A stretch of DNA of 64,000 nt, from the NCBI RefSeq assembly GCF_018141445.1, contig NZ_CP058649.1, positions 3,243,001-3,307,000 of the forward strand. The letters are read 5' to 3'. The DNA is from Vallitalea pronyensis. Lineage in GTDB: Bacteria; Bacillota; Clostridia; Lachnospirales; Vallitaleaceae. The notes under the pieces are model-generated. The model did not search any database. It worked only from the letters and a program-made list of their open reading frames with translations, and had not been told where the DNA came from. The position numbers and the translations under genes are program-made. Shown piece by piece: positions 36,120 to 45,732 of this stretch (positions within the stretch are counted from its first letter, which is position 1; every line of letters starts with the position of its first letter).

Positions 36120-37208
36120 ATGACAGGAAAAGAGCGTATTCTTAAGATTCTTAATCATGAGCCAGTGGATAGAATTGGATTTTATGAACACTTTTGGGGT
36201 GATACGAGAGGTAAGTGGATTTCCGAGGGTCACATTAAGGAAGATGAGAGTGTAGAAGATCATTTTAATTTTGATATCCAGCGTTGTTGGGCATTTAATT
36301 TGGTGGCCAATCTTGACTTTGAACCTGAAGTCATAGAAGAGACAGAAGAGACAAGATTAATCAAAGATGGTAATGGGGCTATTTTAAGAAGGCATAAATT
36401 GCATGATTCTACGCCAGAGCATGTAGACTTTACCGTAAGAGACAGAGCTACCTGGGAAGAACATGCCAAACCTTATCTTATAGAAGTGGATGAACGAAGA
36501 ATTAATTTTGAGGCTTATAGAAGAGCAAGAGAAGAAGCCAAAAAAGCAGGAAGGTTTTTTGTGTGGGCTGGTATTAATGTTTTTGAACTAATGCATAATG
36601 TATGTGGGCATGAATATTTACTTATGGGTATGGCACTTGATCCTGACTGGGTAAAAGATATGGTTAAAACCTACAGCGAGCTTACAGTCCAATTACAGAA
36701 AGTTTTATTTGAAAAAGAAGGCTATCCAGATGGTGTATTCTATTATGAAGATATGGGATTCAAAGAAAAACCATTTTTCTCAATGAACATGTATAAAAGC
36801 ATTATTCAATCAGGTCACATCTATACCATTGATTATGCTCATAGTCAGAATCTACCTGTCATTATGCACTCATGCGGCTATGTTGAACCTCTTCTCCCAG
36901 GGATGATTGAAGCAGGGATTGACTGCCTACAGGTTATAGAAGTTAAGGCTGGAATGGATCTTCTAAAACTGTATGATACTTATGGCGATCAGATTGCATT
37001 TATGGGTGGTATTGATGTAAGGACGCTTTATACAAATGACAAAAAAGTCATTGATAAAGAGCTAGAAACCAAAATTCCTAAACTCATTGAAAAGTTTGCT
37101 TATGTCCTTCACAGCGACCATTCTATTCCTGATACGGTAGACTATGAAACTTTCAGATACTATATTAAGAAAGCATTAGATTTGGGAACGTACAAACAGA
37201 CTGTTTAG
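36120..37208 (+). CDS. Uroporphyrinogen decarboxylase (URO-D) superfamily protein, MtaA-like
   Basis: 362 residues from ATG 36120 (GTAGGAGTG about ten bases upstream). TIM-barrel URO-D superfamily: TGKERILKILNHEPVDRIGF at the N terminus and HSCGYVEPLLPGMIEAGIDC near residue 258. The H-x-C motif is the zinc site of corrinoid methyltransferases (MtaA/MtbA) rather than a feature of haem HemE. No corrinoid protein, haem gene or methyltransferase partner is adjacent. A role in methyl transfer or carbon-source metabolism is inferred from this motif only. Controlled probably by the divergent AraC. Confidence 0.85.
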   Translation: MTGKERILKILNHEPVDRIGFYEHFWGDTRGKWISEGHIKEDESVEDHFNFDIQRCWAFNLVANLDFEPEVIEETEETRLIKDGNGAILRRHKLHDSTPEHVDFTVRDRATWEEHAKPYLIEVDERRINFEAYRRAREEAKKAGRFFVWAGINVFELMHNVCGHEYLLMGMALDPDWVKDMVKTYSELTVQLQKVLFEKEGYPDGVFYYEDMGFKEKPFFSMNMYKSIIQSGHIYTIDYAHSQNLPVIMHSCGYVEPLLPGMIEAGIDCLQVIEVKAGMDLLKLYDTYGDQIAFMGGIDVRTLYTNDKKVIDKELETKIPKLIEKFAYVLHSDHSIPDTVDYETFRYYIKKALDLGTYKQTV

Positions 37209-37265
37209 TAATCCAATACAGTATTTTTTTACAATAAAGACGTTCTGCTTTTCAAGTTTTTCAAT

Positions 37266-37312
37266 CTGTATAAGGAACCATAAGGTAATAAACCTTATGG
37301 TTCCTTATACAG
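37266..37312. terminator. Perfect 20-bp hairpin after the URO-D-like gene
   Basis: CTGTATAAGGAACCATAAGG (37266-37285) pairs perfectly with 37293-37312 around a 7-base loop. No T-run follows on the plus strand, so it may be a terminator of unusual form or an RNA-processing hairpin. Confidence 0.6.
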
Positions 37313-37333
37313 CATATAGTTGATTTTAATGTA

Positions 37334-37372
37334 AAATCATAGTATAATATTTCATATATTATACTATGGTTT
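37334..37372. promoter_or_regulatory. Symmetric AT-rich palindrome upstream of LUD gene
   Basis: Left arm 37334-37350 and right arm 37356-37372 are complementary over 17 bp (one T-G) around TTCAT. Both arms contain a TATAAT-like hexamer, one per strand, so it could be an operator overlapping the promoter of the downstream gene. Confidence 0.45.
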
Positions 37373-37413
37373 CGTATAGTGAAACTTATTATGTGTTGTG
37401 AAAAGGAGAGCTC

Positions 37414-38055
37414 ATGACAAATAAATACGTAAAATGGAAAAATAAATTAAAAGCTAAGAAAATGGTTGAGATACTAAATAGTAAGGGTTATGACGCTGTT
37501 TACGCTCAAGATTTAGATGAGGCAAAAGCATGTATATTAAACTACATTGAAAAAGGAGCTTCTATTGCATTGGGAGGTTCAGAAACATTAAATGCAATGG
37601 GGTTAGTGGAACACTTTTCAAATGGTGAATACCAATTATTTAAACGGTATAGCCAGCCAAACTGGCAAGAGACGGTTAATGTATATCGTCAATCCATGTT
37701 AGCAGATTATTTGGTAACCGGTTGCAATGCAATAACCAGAAATGGCGAACTTGTCAATAGAGATAGTTCAGGCAATCGGGCAGCAGGTATTGTATTTGGT
37801 CCTAAACATGTGGTGATGGCGGTAGGCGTTAACAAGTTTGTGGATACCTTGGACGATGCTTTTAAACGATTACGAGACATTGCACCCATGAATTGTGAGC
37901 GGGTTGGCCATGAGACACCATGTAGAGAAACTGGTGAATGCTCAGACTGTCAGATACAGGCAAGAATGTGTAACTACACAACAATCGTACATAACGGAAG
38001 AAAATTTGAGAATCATTATTTTATTGTAGTGATTCCAGAACATGTGGGATTCTAA
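37414..38055 (+). CDS. LUD-domain (lactate utilization-like, DUF162) protein
   Basis: 213 residues. The LUD/YkgG fold has SIALGGSETLNAMGL near residue 52, a central LADYLVTGCNAITRNGELVN and VFGPKHVVMAVGVNK. Cysteines cluster at 'CERVGHETPCRETGECSDCQ' (about 165-184), a possible metal or cluster site found in this stand-alone subgroup. Unlike lutABC, no iron-sulfur partner is adjacent. GGAGAGC precedes the ATG. The function is not established. Confidence 0.85.
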   Translation: MTNKYVKWKNKLKAKKMVEILNSKGYDAVYAQDLDEAKACILNYIEKGASIALGGSETLNAMGLVEHFSNGEYQLFKRYSQPNWQETVNVYRQSMLADYLVTGCNAITRNGELVNRDSSGNRAAGIVFGPKHVVMAVGVNKFVDTLDDAFKRLRDIAPMNCERVGHETPCRETGECSDCQIQARMCNYTTIVHNGRKFENHYFIVVIPEHVGF

Positions 38056-38120
38056 TATACATAAAATATCATCCTAAAAGAGTAGTAACTATATATTTAA
38101 TTTTATCTCGTAAAATATTA

Positions 38121-38158
38121 AGGATTATTTATAGGCAAAACAGCGTATAGATAATCCT
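38121..38158. terminator. Hairpin between convergent LUD and DUF2785 genes
   Basis: AGGATTATTTATA (38121-38133) pairs with TATAGATAATCCT (38146-38158). The location between converging genes suggests a bidirectional terminator. Confidence 0.55.
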
Positions 38159-38239
38159 AATTTAAACTAATTTCATGCATTATTGTTTACTTATCAATAC
38201 TTGGTTTTAATAAAAGTAATGTATAAGCAAATTCATTCA

Positions 38240-39094
38240 CTATACGATATATGGGTTAATAGAGAAGATGACTTTTTCTATTTCTTTGCAGAGTTTTACT
38301 CGATTTTTGTGAGACAGTCGAAAGTACAAACTCATAAGGAAGTTCTTTCGATTCACACATAGTTTGTACCGATCTAAATAATCTTTAGCTAATGTTATGG
38401 TTTCAAAACTACTTATCCATTGAATGAGATCAGCTTCACAAATAATATCTCTTTCAATAATATTAACGACTACCGTGGTGAAGCGATCATCCTCATTATT
38501 AATAAACACAAGCTTATTATGACATACCAGGCGTTTCGTTAAGTCTAAGGATTCTTTTAATTGTATACCACCAATGGAGGAACATTCCATTAAATAATCA
38601 AATGTCAAAGCCCAATGTCCAGTAGCATCTGCCCATCCTTTTACAGGATCATATCCACGTGTATCTTTTTCATTCTCTATGTAGTTGACCAATGACGTAT
38701 ACACATGAATGACAAGTTCTTGACTTAATAATTGCTGATTATGTGTTAAATGATAATTCAAAATACCACCAATAATAAGTACGGTAAAAGACCGGTTAAA
38801 GACACCGTCATTCTCAGCTAAACCATGTTCATAAAAAAGATGGTCTTTACTTAAACATAAATCCAGTAGCGCAATTAATTGTTTATTCGTTAATGCCTTA
38901 CGTTCAATGATTGTTAAGAGGCACGGTAAAATAAGATGGTCCCTTAATTCTGGATCAGTTGACCCAATATGCTTCATTATATGAAGTACAAAGGTATTGG
39001 GATCCATATTATCCAGTAAAGTCCATTCTCTTAATTTCATTTGCTGTAACAGTTCTTTTAAAGTTGTTTCATTCATTTTAACCCTCCTAATCAC
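38240..39094 (-). CDS. DUF2785 family protein
   Basis: 284 residues, no membrane segment, mostly helical. The DUF2785 core is visible as RGYDPVKGWADATGHWALTF near residue 150; relatives have RG..kGW.HA.AH. The function is unknown. GGAGGG is located just before the start on the minus strand. It is monocistronic and divergent from the thiamine operon. Confidence 0.8.
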   Translation of the reverse strand: MIRRVKMNETTLKELLQQMKLREWTLLDNMDPNTFVLHIMKHIGSTDPELRDHLILPCLLTIIERKALTNKQLIALLDLCLSKDHLFYEHGLAENDGVFNRSFTVLIIGGILNYHLTHNQQLLSQELVIHVYTSLVNYIENEKDTRGYDPVKGWADATGHWALTFDYLMECSSIGGIQLKESLDLTKRLVCHNKLVFINNEDDRFTTVVVNIIERDIICEADLIQWISSFETITLAKDYLDRYKLCVNRKNFLMSLYFRLSHKNRVKLCKEIEKVIFSINPYIV

Positions 39095-39260
39095 ATTATC
39101 GTAATATCATTATACTTTATGAACCTTGACAACGTCCTGTCAGGGTAATACGAATACAATAATCATGTTATAAAATGGTAAAAACGGATGAGTAAATATG
39201 TCTTGATTAATCAAGTAAACTATGCTATGATGATAGCGATACAATAATTGCATATTTTTT

Positions 39261-39350
39261 GCTAGGGGTGCTGGTGTTGCCAGCTGAGATTAAGAACCAT
39301 ATTCTTTGACCCTATAAACCTGATCTGGTTAATACCAGCGGAGGGAAGCT
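39261..39350 (+). promoter_or_regulatory. TPP riboswitch (THI element)
   Basis: The conserved THI-box elements occur in order: AGGGGTGC (39264), GCTGAGATTAAGA, GACCCTATAAACCTGATCTGG, and TTAATACCAGCGGAGGGAAG up to 39349. It binds thiamine diphosphate and should repress the thiWDM-E/C operon when thiamine is plentiful. Confidence 0.97.
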
Positions 39351-39373
39351 TATAACATATACTTGATGATATT

Positions 39374-39399
39374 AAGGCAATCCTTTCGGATTGCTTTTT
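39374..39399 (+). terminator. Terminator of the TPP riboswitch
   Basis: GGCAATCC (39376-39383) and GGATTGCT (39388-39395) form a stem with loop TTTC, followed by a T-tract to 39399. It lies 25 bases after the aptamer, as expected for a transcriptional expression platform. The region 39400-39559 has no convincing gene. Confidence 0.85.
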
Positions 39400-39559
39400 C
39401 TATTGGAAAAGTTCTCCTACATGTCATGTTGTTATCAAAAGAAGTGACGAGCACATCCAATCATCCATTTTACATAGCCTATAAGTTTTCCACCTGTAAG
39501 GTATGCGCAGAAGGTGACTACCTTGATTTTTGGTGCAAAAAACAGAAAGGATGAATCTC

Positions 39560-40063
39560 ATGAAACTTAATACGCATAAACTCGCTTTAACAGGTATTTT
39601 AGTAGCCTTAGGTGTCATTTTAAGTCCTTATCATGTTCCCATTGGGCTTACAAAATGTTATCCATGGCAACATTTAATTAATGTGATATCAGCTATTCTT
39701 TTAGGACCAGTGTACGCTGTTGGTCAAGCGTTTACCGTATCCCTGCTACGTAATCTCCTTGGTATGGGTACGTTGTTTGCTTTTCCTGGCAGTCTATTTG
39801 GTGCACTTCTTGCTAGTTTACTCTACATGCGATATGGCAAAACCTATTTAGCCGCTTTAGGTGAATGCATTGGAACCGGTGTTATAGGAGCGATGGTTGC
39901 TACTCCTGTAGCGAATCTCTTCATGGGAAAAGAAGCAACTCTATTTGCTTTTATTATACCCTTTATGATCAGTTCTTTTGTAGGAGCAGTATTAGCTGTA
40001 TGCATATTCCAATTAACGGGTATCAAAAGAATTGTTTTGGCGAAAGAGAGATACTTATCATGA
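39560..40063 (+). CDS. thiW: ThiW, predicted thiazole transporter (ECF-type S component)
   Basis: 167 residues from ATG 39560 (AAAGGATG upstream). It is a small membrane protein with five to six hydrophobic segments and an N-terminal [20 protein letters not shown] typical of ECF S components. ThiW is predicted from regulon context to import hydroxyethylthiazole. Here it heads a TPP-controlled operon with thiM, the kinase that uses that compound. Its stop overlaps the thiD start (ATGA). Confidence 0.9.
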   Translation: MKLNTHKLALTGILVALGVILSPYHVPIGLTKCYPWQHLINVISAILLGPVYAVGQAFTVSLLRNLLGMGTLFAFPGSLFGALLASLLYMRYGKTYLAALGECIGTGVIGAMVATPVANLFMGKEATLFAFIIPFMISSFVGAVLAVCIFQLTGIKRIVLAKERYLS

Positions 40064-40851
40064 AAACAGCTTTAACAATAGCTGGTTCTGATAGTAGTGG
40101 AGGTGCAGGGATACAGGGAGACTTAAAAACTTTTGCAGCCCATGGTGTGTACGGTATGAGTGTGATTACAGCTATTACGGCACAAAATACAGTACGCGTG
40201 TCTCATATTCAAGGGCTTGACCCTTTGACCATAGAGAAACAGATTGATGCTATTTTTAGTGACATTCAGGTAGGCAGCGTCAAAATAGGTATGCTATATA
40301 ATAAGCGTATCGTTCATGCAGTGTTAAATACTTTAAAAAAGTATACCATGCCTCCTATTGTGTTAGACCCTGTTATGGTATCGACCACTGGCAGAATCCT
40401 CTTAAAAGGCGATGCAATCACCATGATGGTTGAAGAGCTTTTTCCCATATGCCATATGATTACACCCAATATATTAGAAGCTGAACTCATCACCAAGATG
40501 CCTATTAAGAACATAGACGATATGAAAAAAGCTTGTATACGCTTACACAAACAGGGGCCAAAGAATGTCTTGGTGAAAGGTGGTCACTTGAAAGATACAG
40601 CCACGGACATTTATTATAATGGTTATGATTTTATAAGCTATGAACATGAACGTATCCCTAATACGAACACCCATGGTACAGGGTGTGCTTTATCTTCTGC
40701 TATAGCAGCTAACTGGAGTATAGGGTATCCTTCACATGTGGCTATTCAACGAGCTAAAAGCTACATCAGCAAAGCCATTCAAGGTGGTTTTTCAATAGGC
40801 AGTGGAGATGGACCCATTAAGCATTTTCCGAAAGGAGTATATAATGAATAA
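40060..40851 (+). CDS. thiD: Hydroxymethylpyrimidine / phosphomethylpyrimidine kinase
   Basis: 263 residues from ATG 40060, which overlaps the thiW stop by four bases. Ribokinase-like fold: [18 protein letters not shown] near the N terminus, [24 protein letters not shown] and the catalytic [14 protein letters not shown]. It phosphorylates HMP and HMP-P to HMP-PP for thiamine synthesis. Confidence 0.95.
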   Translation: MKTALTIAGSDSSGGAGIQGDLKTFAAHGVYGMSVITAITAQNTVRVSHIQGLDPLTIEKQIDAIFSDIQVGSVKIGMLYNKRIVHAVLNTLKKYTMPPIVLDPVMVSTTGRILLKGDAITMMVEELFPICHMITPNILEAELITKMPIKNIDDMKKACIRLHKQGPKNVLVKGGHLKDTATDIYYNGYDFISYEHERIPNTNTHGTGCALSSAIAANWSIGYPSHVAIQRAKSYISKAIQGGFSIGSGDGPIKHFPKGVYNE

Positions 40852-41668
40852 TACCGATCAAGAAATCTATAAAAAAATCTATGAAAGTACAGAAAAACCG
40901 CTTATTCACTATATCACCAATTATGTGACAGTGAATGATATGGCAAATATGACGCTAGCTTTTGGGGGAAGTCCCATTATGGCTGAAGCTGTGGAAGAGC
41001 TAGAAGAGATTACTAGGCAGTGCCAGTGTTTAGTCATTAACATTGGGACCATTACTTCAGATAAAGTAACTGCTATACATGATGCCATTGCCATTGCCAA
41101 TAGGCATCATATACCTGTTATCATTGACCCTGTAGGTGTAGCGGCAACCTCCTACCGTAAAAAGATGATTATGGATATATTAGAAACATTTCATGTGGAT
41201 ATTATTAAAGGTAATGGCTCAGAAATAAAAGCGATACTTGGATTGACAACACAAGCAAAAGGGGTAGATGGTGAAGCATTAGAACAAACAGAATTAACTG
41301 ACATTGGTGTGGCAGTAGCCAAGAGATACAATGCTGTTGTAGCCATAACGGGAAAAGACGACATGGTATGTTCTGCTTCAAAAGTGGCAATCGTTAAGGG
41401 AGATACGCCCAGATTAACAGAGATCACTGGAACAGGGTGCATGATATCCACACTGATAAGTGTTGCTTATGCCCGTTGTAAAGACCCATTTGCCAGCAGT
41501 GTCTACGGCATGTTGGCTATGCATACAGCGGCATCAGATGTGGAAGAGCTTCTAGACGTCAATCAAGGAATTGGTTCATACAAAGTCATGTTGTTTGATG
41601 CCATCTATAAAAGAAGACATACAAATCTATTAGATGGAGGAGGGGTTGTGTATCATGACATTCAATAA
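40844..41668 (+). CDS. thiM: Hydroxyethylthiazole kinase
   Basis: 274 residues from ATG 40844, with GAAAGGAG eight bases upstream; it overlaps thiD by eight bases. Motifs: [34 protein letters not shown] and [14 protein letters not shown] (catalytic Cys loop). It phosphorylates thiazole alcohol in the salvage route, which is needed because no thiazole synthesis genes (thiG, thiH, thiS) are seen here. Confidence 0.95.
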   Translation: MNNTDQEIYKKIYESTEKPLIHYITNYVTVNDMANMTLAFGGSPIMAEAVEELEEITRQCQCLVINIGTITSDKVTAIHDAIAIANRHHIPVIIDPVGVAATSYRKKMIMDILETFHVDIIKGNGSEIKAILGLTTQAKGVDGEALEQTELTDIGVAVAKRYNAVVAITGKDDMVCSASKVAIVKGDTPRLTEITGTGCMISTLISVAYARCKDPFASSVYGMLAMHTAASDVEELLDVNQGIGSYKVMLFDAIYKRRHTNLLDGGGVVYHDIQ

Positions 41669-43589
41669 GGATATCTATCTGGTGACACAAGACGGGTTAA
41701 CATATGATGAACTTATTTATAAAACGGAACTTGCTATTAAACATGGTGCAACCATTCTGCAATATCGGTGTAAAAGTACTGACAAAAAGAAACTCATGAA
41801 AGAAGCACGCGCATTGAAAGCAATATGCGCTCATCATGGTGTGACCTTTATTATTAATGATCATGTGGAAATAGCTGTAGAGCTTGGGGCAGATGGGGTA
41901 CATTTAGGGCAGCATGATACAAATCTATCATCTGCAAGAGCTCTATTGGGAGATAACGCTATTATTGGCATAACAGCTAAGACTGTGGATCAAGCAAGAA
42001 ACGCCCAGCAGCATGGTGCAGATTACTTAGGCGTAGGGGCTTTGTTTCCAACGACAACAAAAGTAAATGCTATACCTATGTCCATGGACACGTTGCATGC
42101 TATTAGAAAAGAAGTGCCTATACCCCTTGTAGGTATTGGTGGTATCTCCTCATCTAATTTAACAGATGACATCATCAGAAACGTGGATGCTATAGCTGTT
42201 GTGTCAGAGATTTATAACGCTGCTCATATACCTCATGCTATGAATAACTTGATAAAAGCTTATAGGAAGGAACGGATAATCATGGAATATACAACACAAA
42301 TGGATGCGGCAAAAAAAGGCATCATCACAAAAGAAATGAAACTTGTAGCCAAAAAAGAAAACATGGACCCACGGGTACTCATGGGAAGAATTGCTAAAGG
42401 AACAGTGGTTATACCGGCTAATAAAAATCATACAAATATTGACCCAGAAGGTGTGGGTGAAGGCTTAAGAACAAAAATAAACGTGAATCTAGGTATATCC
42501 AAAGACAGTTATGACTTAGAGCGGGAATATGACAAAGTACGAACCGCTATTGCCATGAAAGTTGAATCCATTATGGACTTAAGTAATTATGGGAAAACCA
42601 TAGCGTTTCGTAAGAAGCTCATTGATATGTCACCAGCGATGATTGGTACCGTACCTGTCTATGATGCTCTAGGCTTTTATGAAAAAGAATTAAAGGATAT
42701 ATCCGCTAATGAATTTTTAGAAGTTGTTGAACAGCATGGTAAAGACGGTGTGGATTTTGTGACCATACATGCAGGCATTAATGAAGAGACAGCCAATACT
42801 TTTAGACGCAATCCACGCTTAATGAACTTGGTTTCCAGAGGTGGCTCTCTCATGTTTGCTTGGATGCAATTAAATGGGCAGGAAAATCCATTCTATGAGC
42901 ATTATGACGCATTACTTGACATATGTGCCAAGTATGACATCACCATTAGTCTTGGGGATGCATGTCGTCCTGGTGCCATTGCAGATTCCACCGATGCAAG
43001 TCAGATTAAAGAATTAATCGTACTTGGGGAACTTACTAAGCGAGCTTGGGCAAAGAATGTACAAGTGATGATTGAAGGTCCAGGTCATATGGCAATTGAT
43101 GAAATTGAAGCTAACATGCTCTTAGAAAAGAAGTTATGCCATGGTGCGCCTTTCTATGTTCTTGGTCCTTTAGTTACAGATATAGCCCCAGGTTATGACC
43201 ATATAACTGGTGCAATAGGTGGTGCTATAGCAGCATCAAGTGGTGCAGATTTCTTATGTTATGTAACGCCAGCTGAGCATTTGCGACTACCCACATTAGA
43301 AGACATGAAAGAAGGTATTATCGCAACCAGGATTGCAGCACATGCAGGAGATATAGCAAAAAAAATACCTAAAGCACGTGAATGGGATAACCGTATGAGT
43401 TATGCTAGACAGCAGCTAGATTGGGATAAAATGCTTAACTTAGCCATCGATCCAGAGAAGGCTAGAGCCTATCGAGAAAGTTCCAAACCAGAGGATGAAA
43501 AAACATGTACCATGTGTGGGAAAATGTGTGCTGTTCGAAATCTGAACAAAGTATTAAATGGTGAAGACATTAATATATTAAGGGACTAA
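41655..43589 (+). CDS. thiE-thiC: Fused thiamine-phosphate synthase (ThiE) - HMP-P synthase (ThiC)
   Basis: One frame of 644 residues from ATG 41655 (GGAGGAGGGG upstream, 14-base overlap with thiM). Residues 1-209 are Thi[25 protein letters not shown] and '[11 protein letters not shown]', [11 protein letters not shown]. Residues 210-644 are full-length radical SAM Thi[28 protein letters not shown] and the C-terminal cluster motif CTMCGKMCA. The ThiC part begins at ATG 42282, preceded by AGGAAGG at 42264-42270, so ThiC can also be made alone. ThiE joins HMP-PP to thiazole phosphate; ThiC makes HMP-P from AIR. A 1-base indel hiding a stop cannot be excluded. Confidence 0.9.
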   Translation: MTFNKDIYLVTQDGLTYDELIYKTELAIKHGATILQYRCKSTDKKKLMKEARALKAICAHHGVTFIINDHVEIAVELGADGVHLGQHDTNLSSARALLGDNAIIGITAKTVDQARNAQQHGADYLGVGALFPTTTKVNAIPMSMDTLHAIRKEVPIPLVGIGGISSSNLTDDIIRNVDAIAVVSEIYNAAHIPHAMNNLIKAYRKERIIMEYTTQMDAAKKGIITKEMKLVAKKENMDPRVLMGRIAKGTVVIPANKNHTNIDPEGVGEGLRTKINVNLGISKDSYDLEREYDKVRTAIAMKVESIMDLSNYGKTIAFRKKLIDMSPAMIGTVPVYDALGFYEKELKDISANEFLEVVEQHGKDGVDFVTIHAGINEETANTFRRNPRLMNLVSRGGSLMFAWMQLNGQENPFYEHYDALLDICAKYDITISLGDACRPGAIADSTDASQIKELIVLGELTKRAWAKNVQVMIEGPGHMAIDEIEANMLLEKKLCHGAPFYVLGPLVTDIAPGYDHITGAIGGAIAASSGADFLCYVTPAEHLRLPTLEDMKEGIIATRIAAHAGDIAKKIPKAREWDNRMSYARQQLDWDKMLNLAIDPEKARAYRESSKPEDEKTCTMCGKMCAVRNLNKVLNGEDINILRD

Positions 43590-43599
43590 ATAAAAATAC

Positions 43600-43627
43600 T
43601 TTACAATTTAAAAAAATATGGTATAAT
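43600..43627 (+). promoter_or_regulatory. Sigma-A promoter of the lipoprotein gene
   Basis: TTTACA (43600-43605) and TATAAT (43622-43627) with a 16-base spacer. The 130-base leader includes GCGGAGGATACCTCTGC (about 43718), a short inverted repeat. Confidence 0.7.
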
Positions 43628-43763
43628 GTGTAACGTAATTAAATCATGTCATATGGTGAGGGTCATATGTAATCTACTTGTTTAAAGTAAATTTAATTAT
43701 GAAGCTGCAAAGCAGTATGCGGAGGATACCTCTGCAAAATACATAAATAAGGGAGAAATTTAT

Positions 43764-44321
43764 ATGAAAAAAGTATTCGTAATGATGGTCATGCTATGTG
43801 TACTCTTAGCAAGCGTAGGTTGTGCAAAAAAAACAGAAAGTGGCGGACCAAAGACTGCCATTTCAGGATTTTTAGATGGTATTATTGCCAGTGATTATAA
43901 AAAGGCAGCAGAGTACGCTGAAGATGCCAGTGAGCTTCCATCAGAAGAAGATGTAGACCCTATTGCAACAGAGATCTTTAGTAAAATCAGCTATGAAATT
44001 ACAGATGTAAAAGAAGATGGCGATAAAGCTACTGTGAAGCTAAAGGTGAAGCATCCTGATTTTAATAACATTATGGAAATTGCACAAAGCAAAATGATGG
44101 AATTAACCGCAAAAGCATTAGAATCAGCAGCAGATAGTGAAGAAAAGGATCCAGAAGCGCAACAAGAAGAAATAACCAAAATGGTAACGGATCTTTTGAC
44201 AGAAGAAATGGGCAAGGAAGAAAACATTAAAGAAACAGAAGCTGAGCTCATTGCTGTTAAAATTGATGGTAAGTGGAAAGTTTCTAAAGAATCAAAAACT
44301 GAAAGCTTATTTGGACTATAA
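43764..44321 (+). CDS. Putative lipoprotein, DUF4878/DUF5105-like
   Basis: 185 residues. Signal peptide with lipobox LASVGC (Cys about residue 20). The mature part begins with Lys and has 'ISGFLDGIIASDYKKAAEYA', an acidic middle and ends EAELIAVKIDGKWKVSKESK. This is the pattern of small NTF2-like lipoproteins (DUF4878 and related) that carry a KDGKW motif near the C terminus. Ligand and role are unknown. GGGAG precedes the start. Confidence 0.75.
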   Translation: MKKVFVMMVMLCVLLASVGCAKKTESGGPKTAISGFLDGIIASDYKKAAEYAEDASELPSEEDVDPIATEIFSKISYEITDVKEDGDKATVKLKVKHPDFNNIMEIAQSKMMELTAKALESAADSEEKDPEAQQEEITKMVTDLLTEEMGKEENIKETEAELIAVKIDGKWKVSKESKTESLFGL

Positions 44322-44395
44322 TAAATAAAAGATTGAGAGGCTACCCTCACATATCATCATTGATTAAAGCCCTCAAAATAGATGATTAAATGTAT

Positions 44396-44431
44396 CAGCC
44401 CCCTAAATGTAATGATTTAGAGGGGCTGTTT
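44396..44431 (+). terminator. Intrinsic terminator after the lipoprotein gene
   Basis: CAGCCCCCTAAAT (44396-44408) pairs with ATTTAGAGGGGCTG (44415-44428, one bulge), followed by TTTCC. It separates the lipoprotein from the GNAT gene. Confidence 0.75.
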
Positions 44432-44559
44432 CCATGATTTTTAATAGCTAACCCTTCATCATGAGATATTTAGAAAAAATAGCATAAGTGACGTTCAATA
44501 TGCAACCCTAAGCGTATAATAATATAAGGGAATTATCACACTAGGGGGAGTAGCTTTTC

Positions 44560-45108
44560 ATGTTTGAATATAAAATTAACAAAGATTTATCCCTACGATT
44601 AGTCCATGTTTTGGATTCAGAAGAGGTCTATCAATTAATTGATGAGTCAAGAGCACATCTGAAAAAATGGCTCACTTGGGTGGATTTAATAAAAAGCGTA
44701 AGGGATTGTCGATACTCAGCATTAAAAGCTATGGATCAGTATGCCGAAAACAATGGCTTTCAGTGCAATATAATATATAGTGGTAAAATTGTTGGTCGTA
44801 TTGGTCTACATGGTATTAATTGGGGAGATAAGTCCACTTCAATTGGTTATTGGTTAGGCAAAAAATATGTGGGAAGAGGGATTATGACCACATGTTGTGA
44901 TGGCTTATTAAAACTTGTTTTCAACCAGCTAAAGCTTAATAAAGTCTATATCTACGTGGATGAAAAAAATACGAAAAGTCGAGCAATTCCTAAACGACTG
45001 AACTTCAAAGAAGTAAGCATTAAAAACAATGCTCAGATTTTTACAGGCAGTTATGTGAAGCACGTACGTTATATCATGACCCGAGAAAGATATTTTCAAC
45101 CCTATTAA
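44560..45108 (+). CDS. GNAT-family N-acetyltransferase (RimL-like)
   Basis: 182 residues. The acetyl-CoA loop is visible as IGYWLGKKYVGRGIMTTCCD, with 'HLKKWLTWVD' near the N terminus as in ribosomal-protein-serine acetyltransferases (RimL/RimJ subgroup). The C-terminal NTKSRAIPKRLNFKE matches the usual N..S..v..KlGF pattern. The substrate is unknown. AGGGGGAG lies upstream of ATG 44560. Confidence 0.88.
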   Translation: MFEYKINKDLSLRLVHVLDSEEVYQLIDESRAHLKKWLTWVDLIKSVRDCRYSALKAMDQYAENNGFQCNIIYSGKIVGRIGLHGINWGDKSTSIGYWLGKKYVGRGIMTTCCDGLLKLVFNQLKLNKVYIYVDEKNTKSRAIPKRLNFKEVSIKNNAQIFTGSYVKHVRYIMTRERYFQPY

Positions 45109-45160
45109 ACTATGATATAATTTATAAAGTATAGTTTACGAAAGAAAGGATTGCAGGCGT

Positions 45161-45727
45161 ATGCGACAGCCAAAAGGAGAATATGGCTATATCCGTTCAC
45201 AGAGAAAAATGTATGGTATGTTATCAGCTATCAGTTTTATGGTCATTGCTATTGTATTAATCGTTGACAGGTATCTGTTGGAAGGAAATGTCCTGTTATT
45301 GTTGAGTGTCTTGTTGGTATTACCAGCAGCTCAGTTTCTTGTGAAGTATATTCTATACCGTCAATTCAAAGATGGCAATGAAATATTTTATAAACGTTTG
45401 GAAGCAGTCAGCCAACAGTTGGTATGTTTAGCAAGCCTAGCCATTGTAAGAGGTAAGCAAACGTTATTCTACGAAGCAGCCGTTATGAGTGATCGTGAAT
45501 TGGTTTTGCTAATCGATAGGAAAAAAGAACGTAAAGATGTGTTATCCTATAAAGAATATATTGAAAAACTCATTGTTCCCAAAGGATTTTCAGTAAAAGT
45601 TAGTGTCTATAATGATGAAGAAGCCATGTATCAATATGTAAACGATAAGCTTGTAAGAACGCTTAAAAACGTGCATACAGATACACAAGTTGATCTAGCT
45701 CACTTATTATTGGGACAATCTGTTTAG
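45161..45727 (+). CDS. Conserved membrane protein of unknown function
   Basis: 188 residues. Two adjacent membrane helices lie at about residues 20-40 and 44-63. They are followed by a soluble domain of about 120 residues with conserved-looking LASLAIVRGKQTLFYEAAVM and 'ELVLLIDRKKERKDVLSYKE'. I do not recognise a named domain. It sits five bases before the pseudouridine synthase gene, so the two are probably cotranscribed. Confidence 0.65.
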   Translation: MRQPKGEYGYIRSQRKMYGMLSAISFMVIAIVLIVDRYLLEGNVLLLLSVLLVLPAAQFLVKYILYRQFKDGNEIFYKRLEAVSQQLVCLASLAIVRGKQTLFYEAAVMSDRELVLLIDRKKERKDVLSYKEYIEKLIVPKGFSVKVSVYNDEEAMYQYVNDKLVRTLKNVHTDTQVDLAHLLLGQSV

Positions 45728-45732
45728 AGGTT

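Noticed and set aside
36120..37208. Assignment as haem-pathway HemE
   Set aside because: The H-x-C zinc motif, the AraC neighbour and the lack of haem genes fit the methyltransferase-like branch better.
39363..39554. 63-codon frame between the TPP riboswitch and thiW
   Set aside because: It overlaps the riboswitch terminator, has no ribosome binding site and no recognisable domain.
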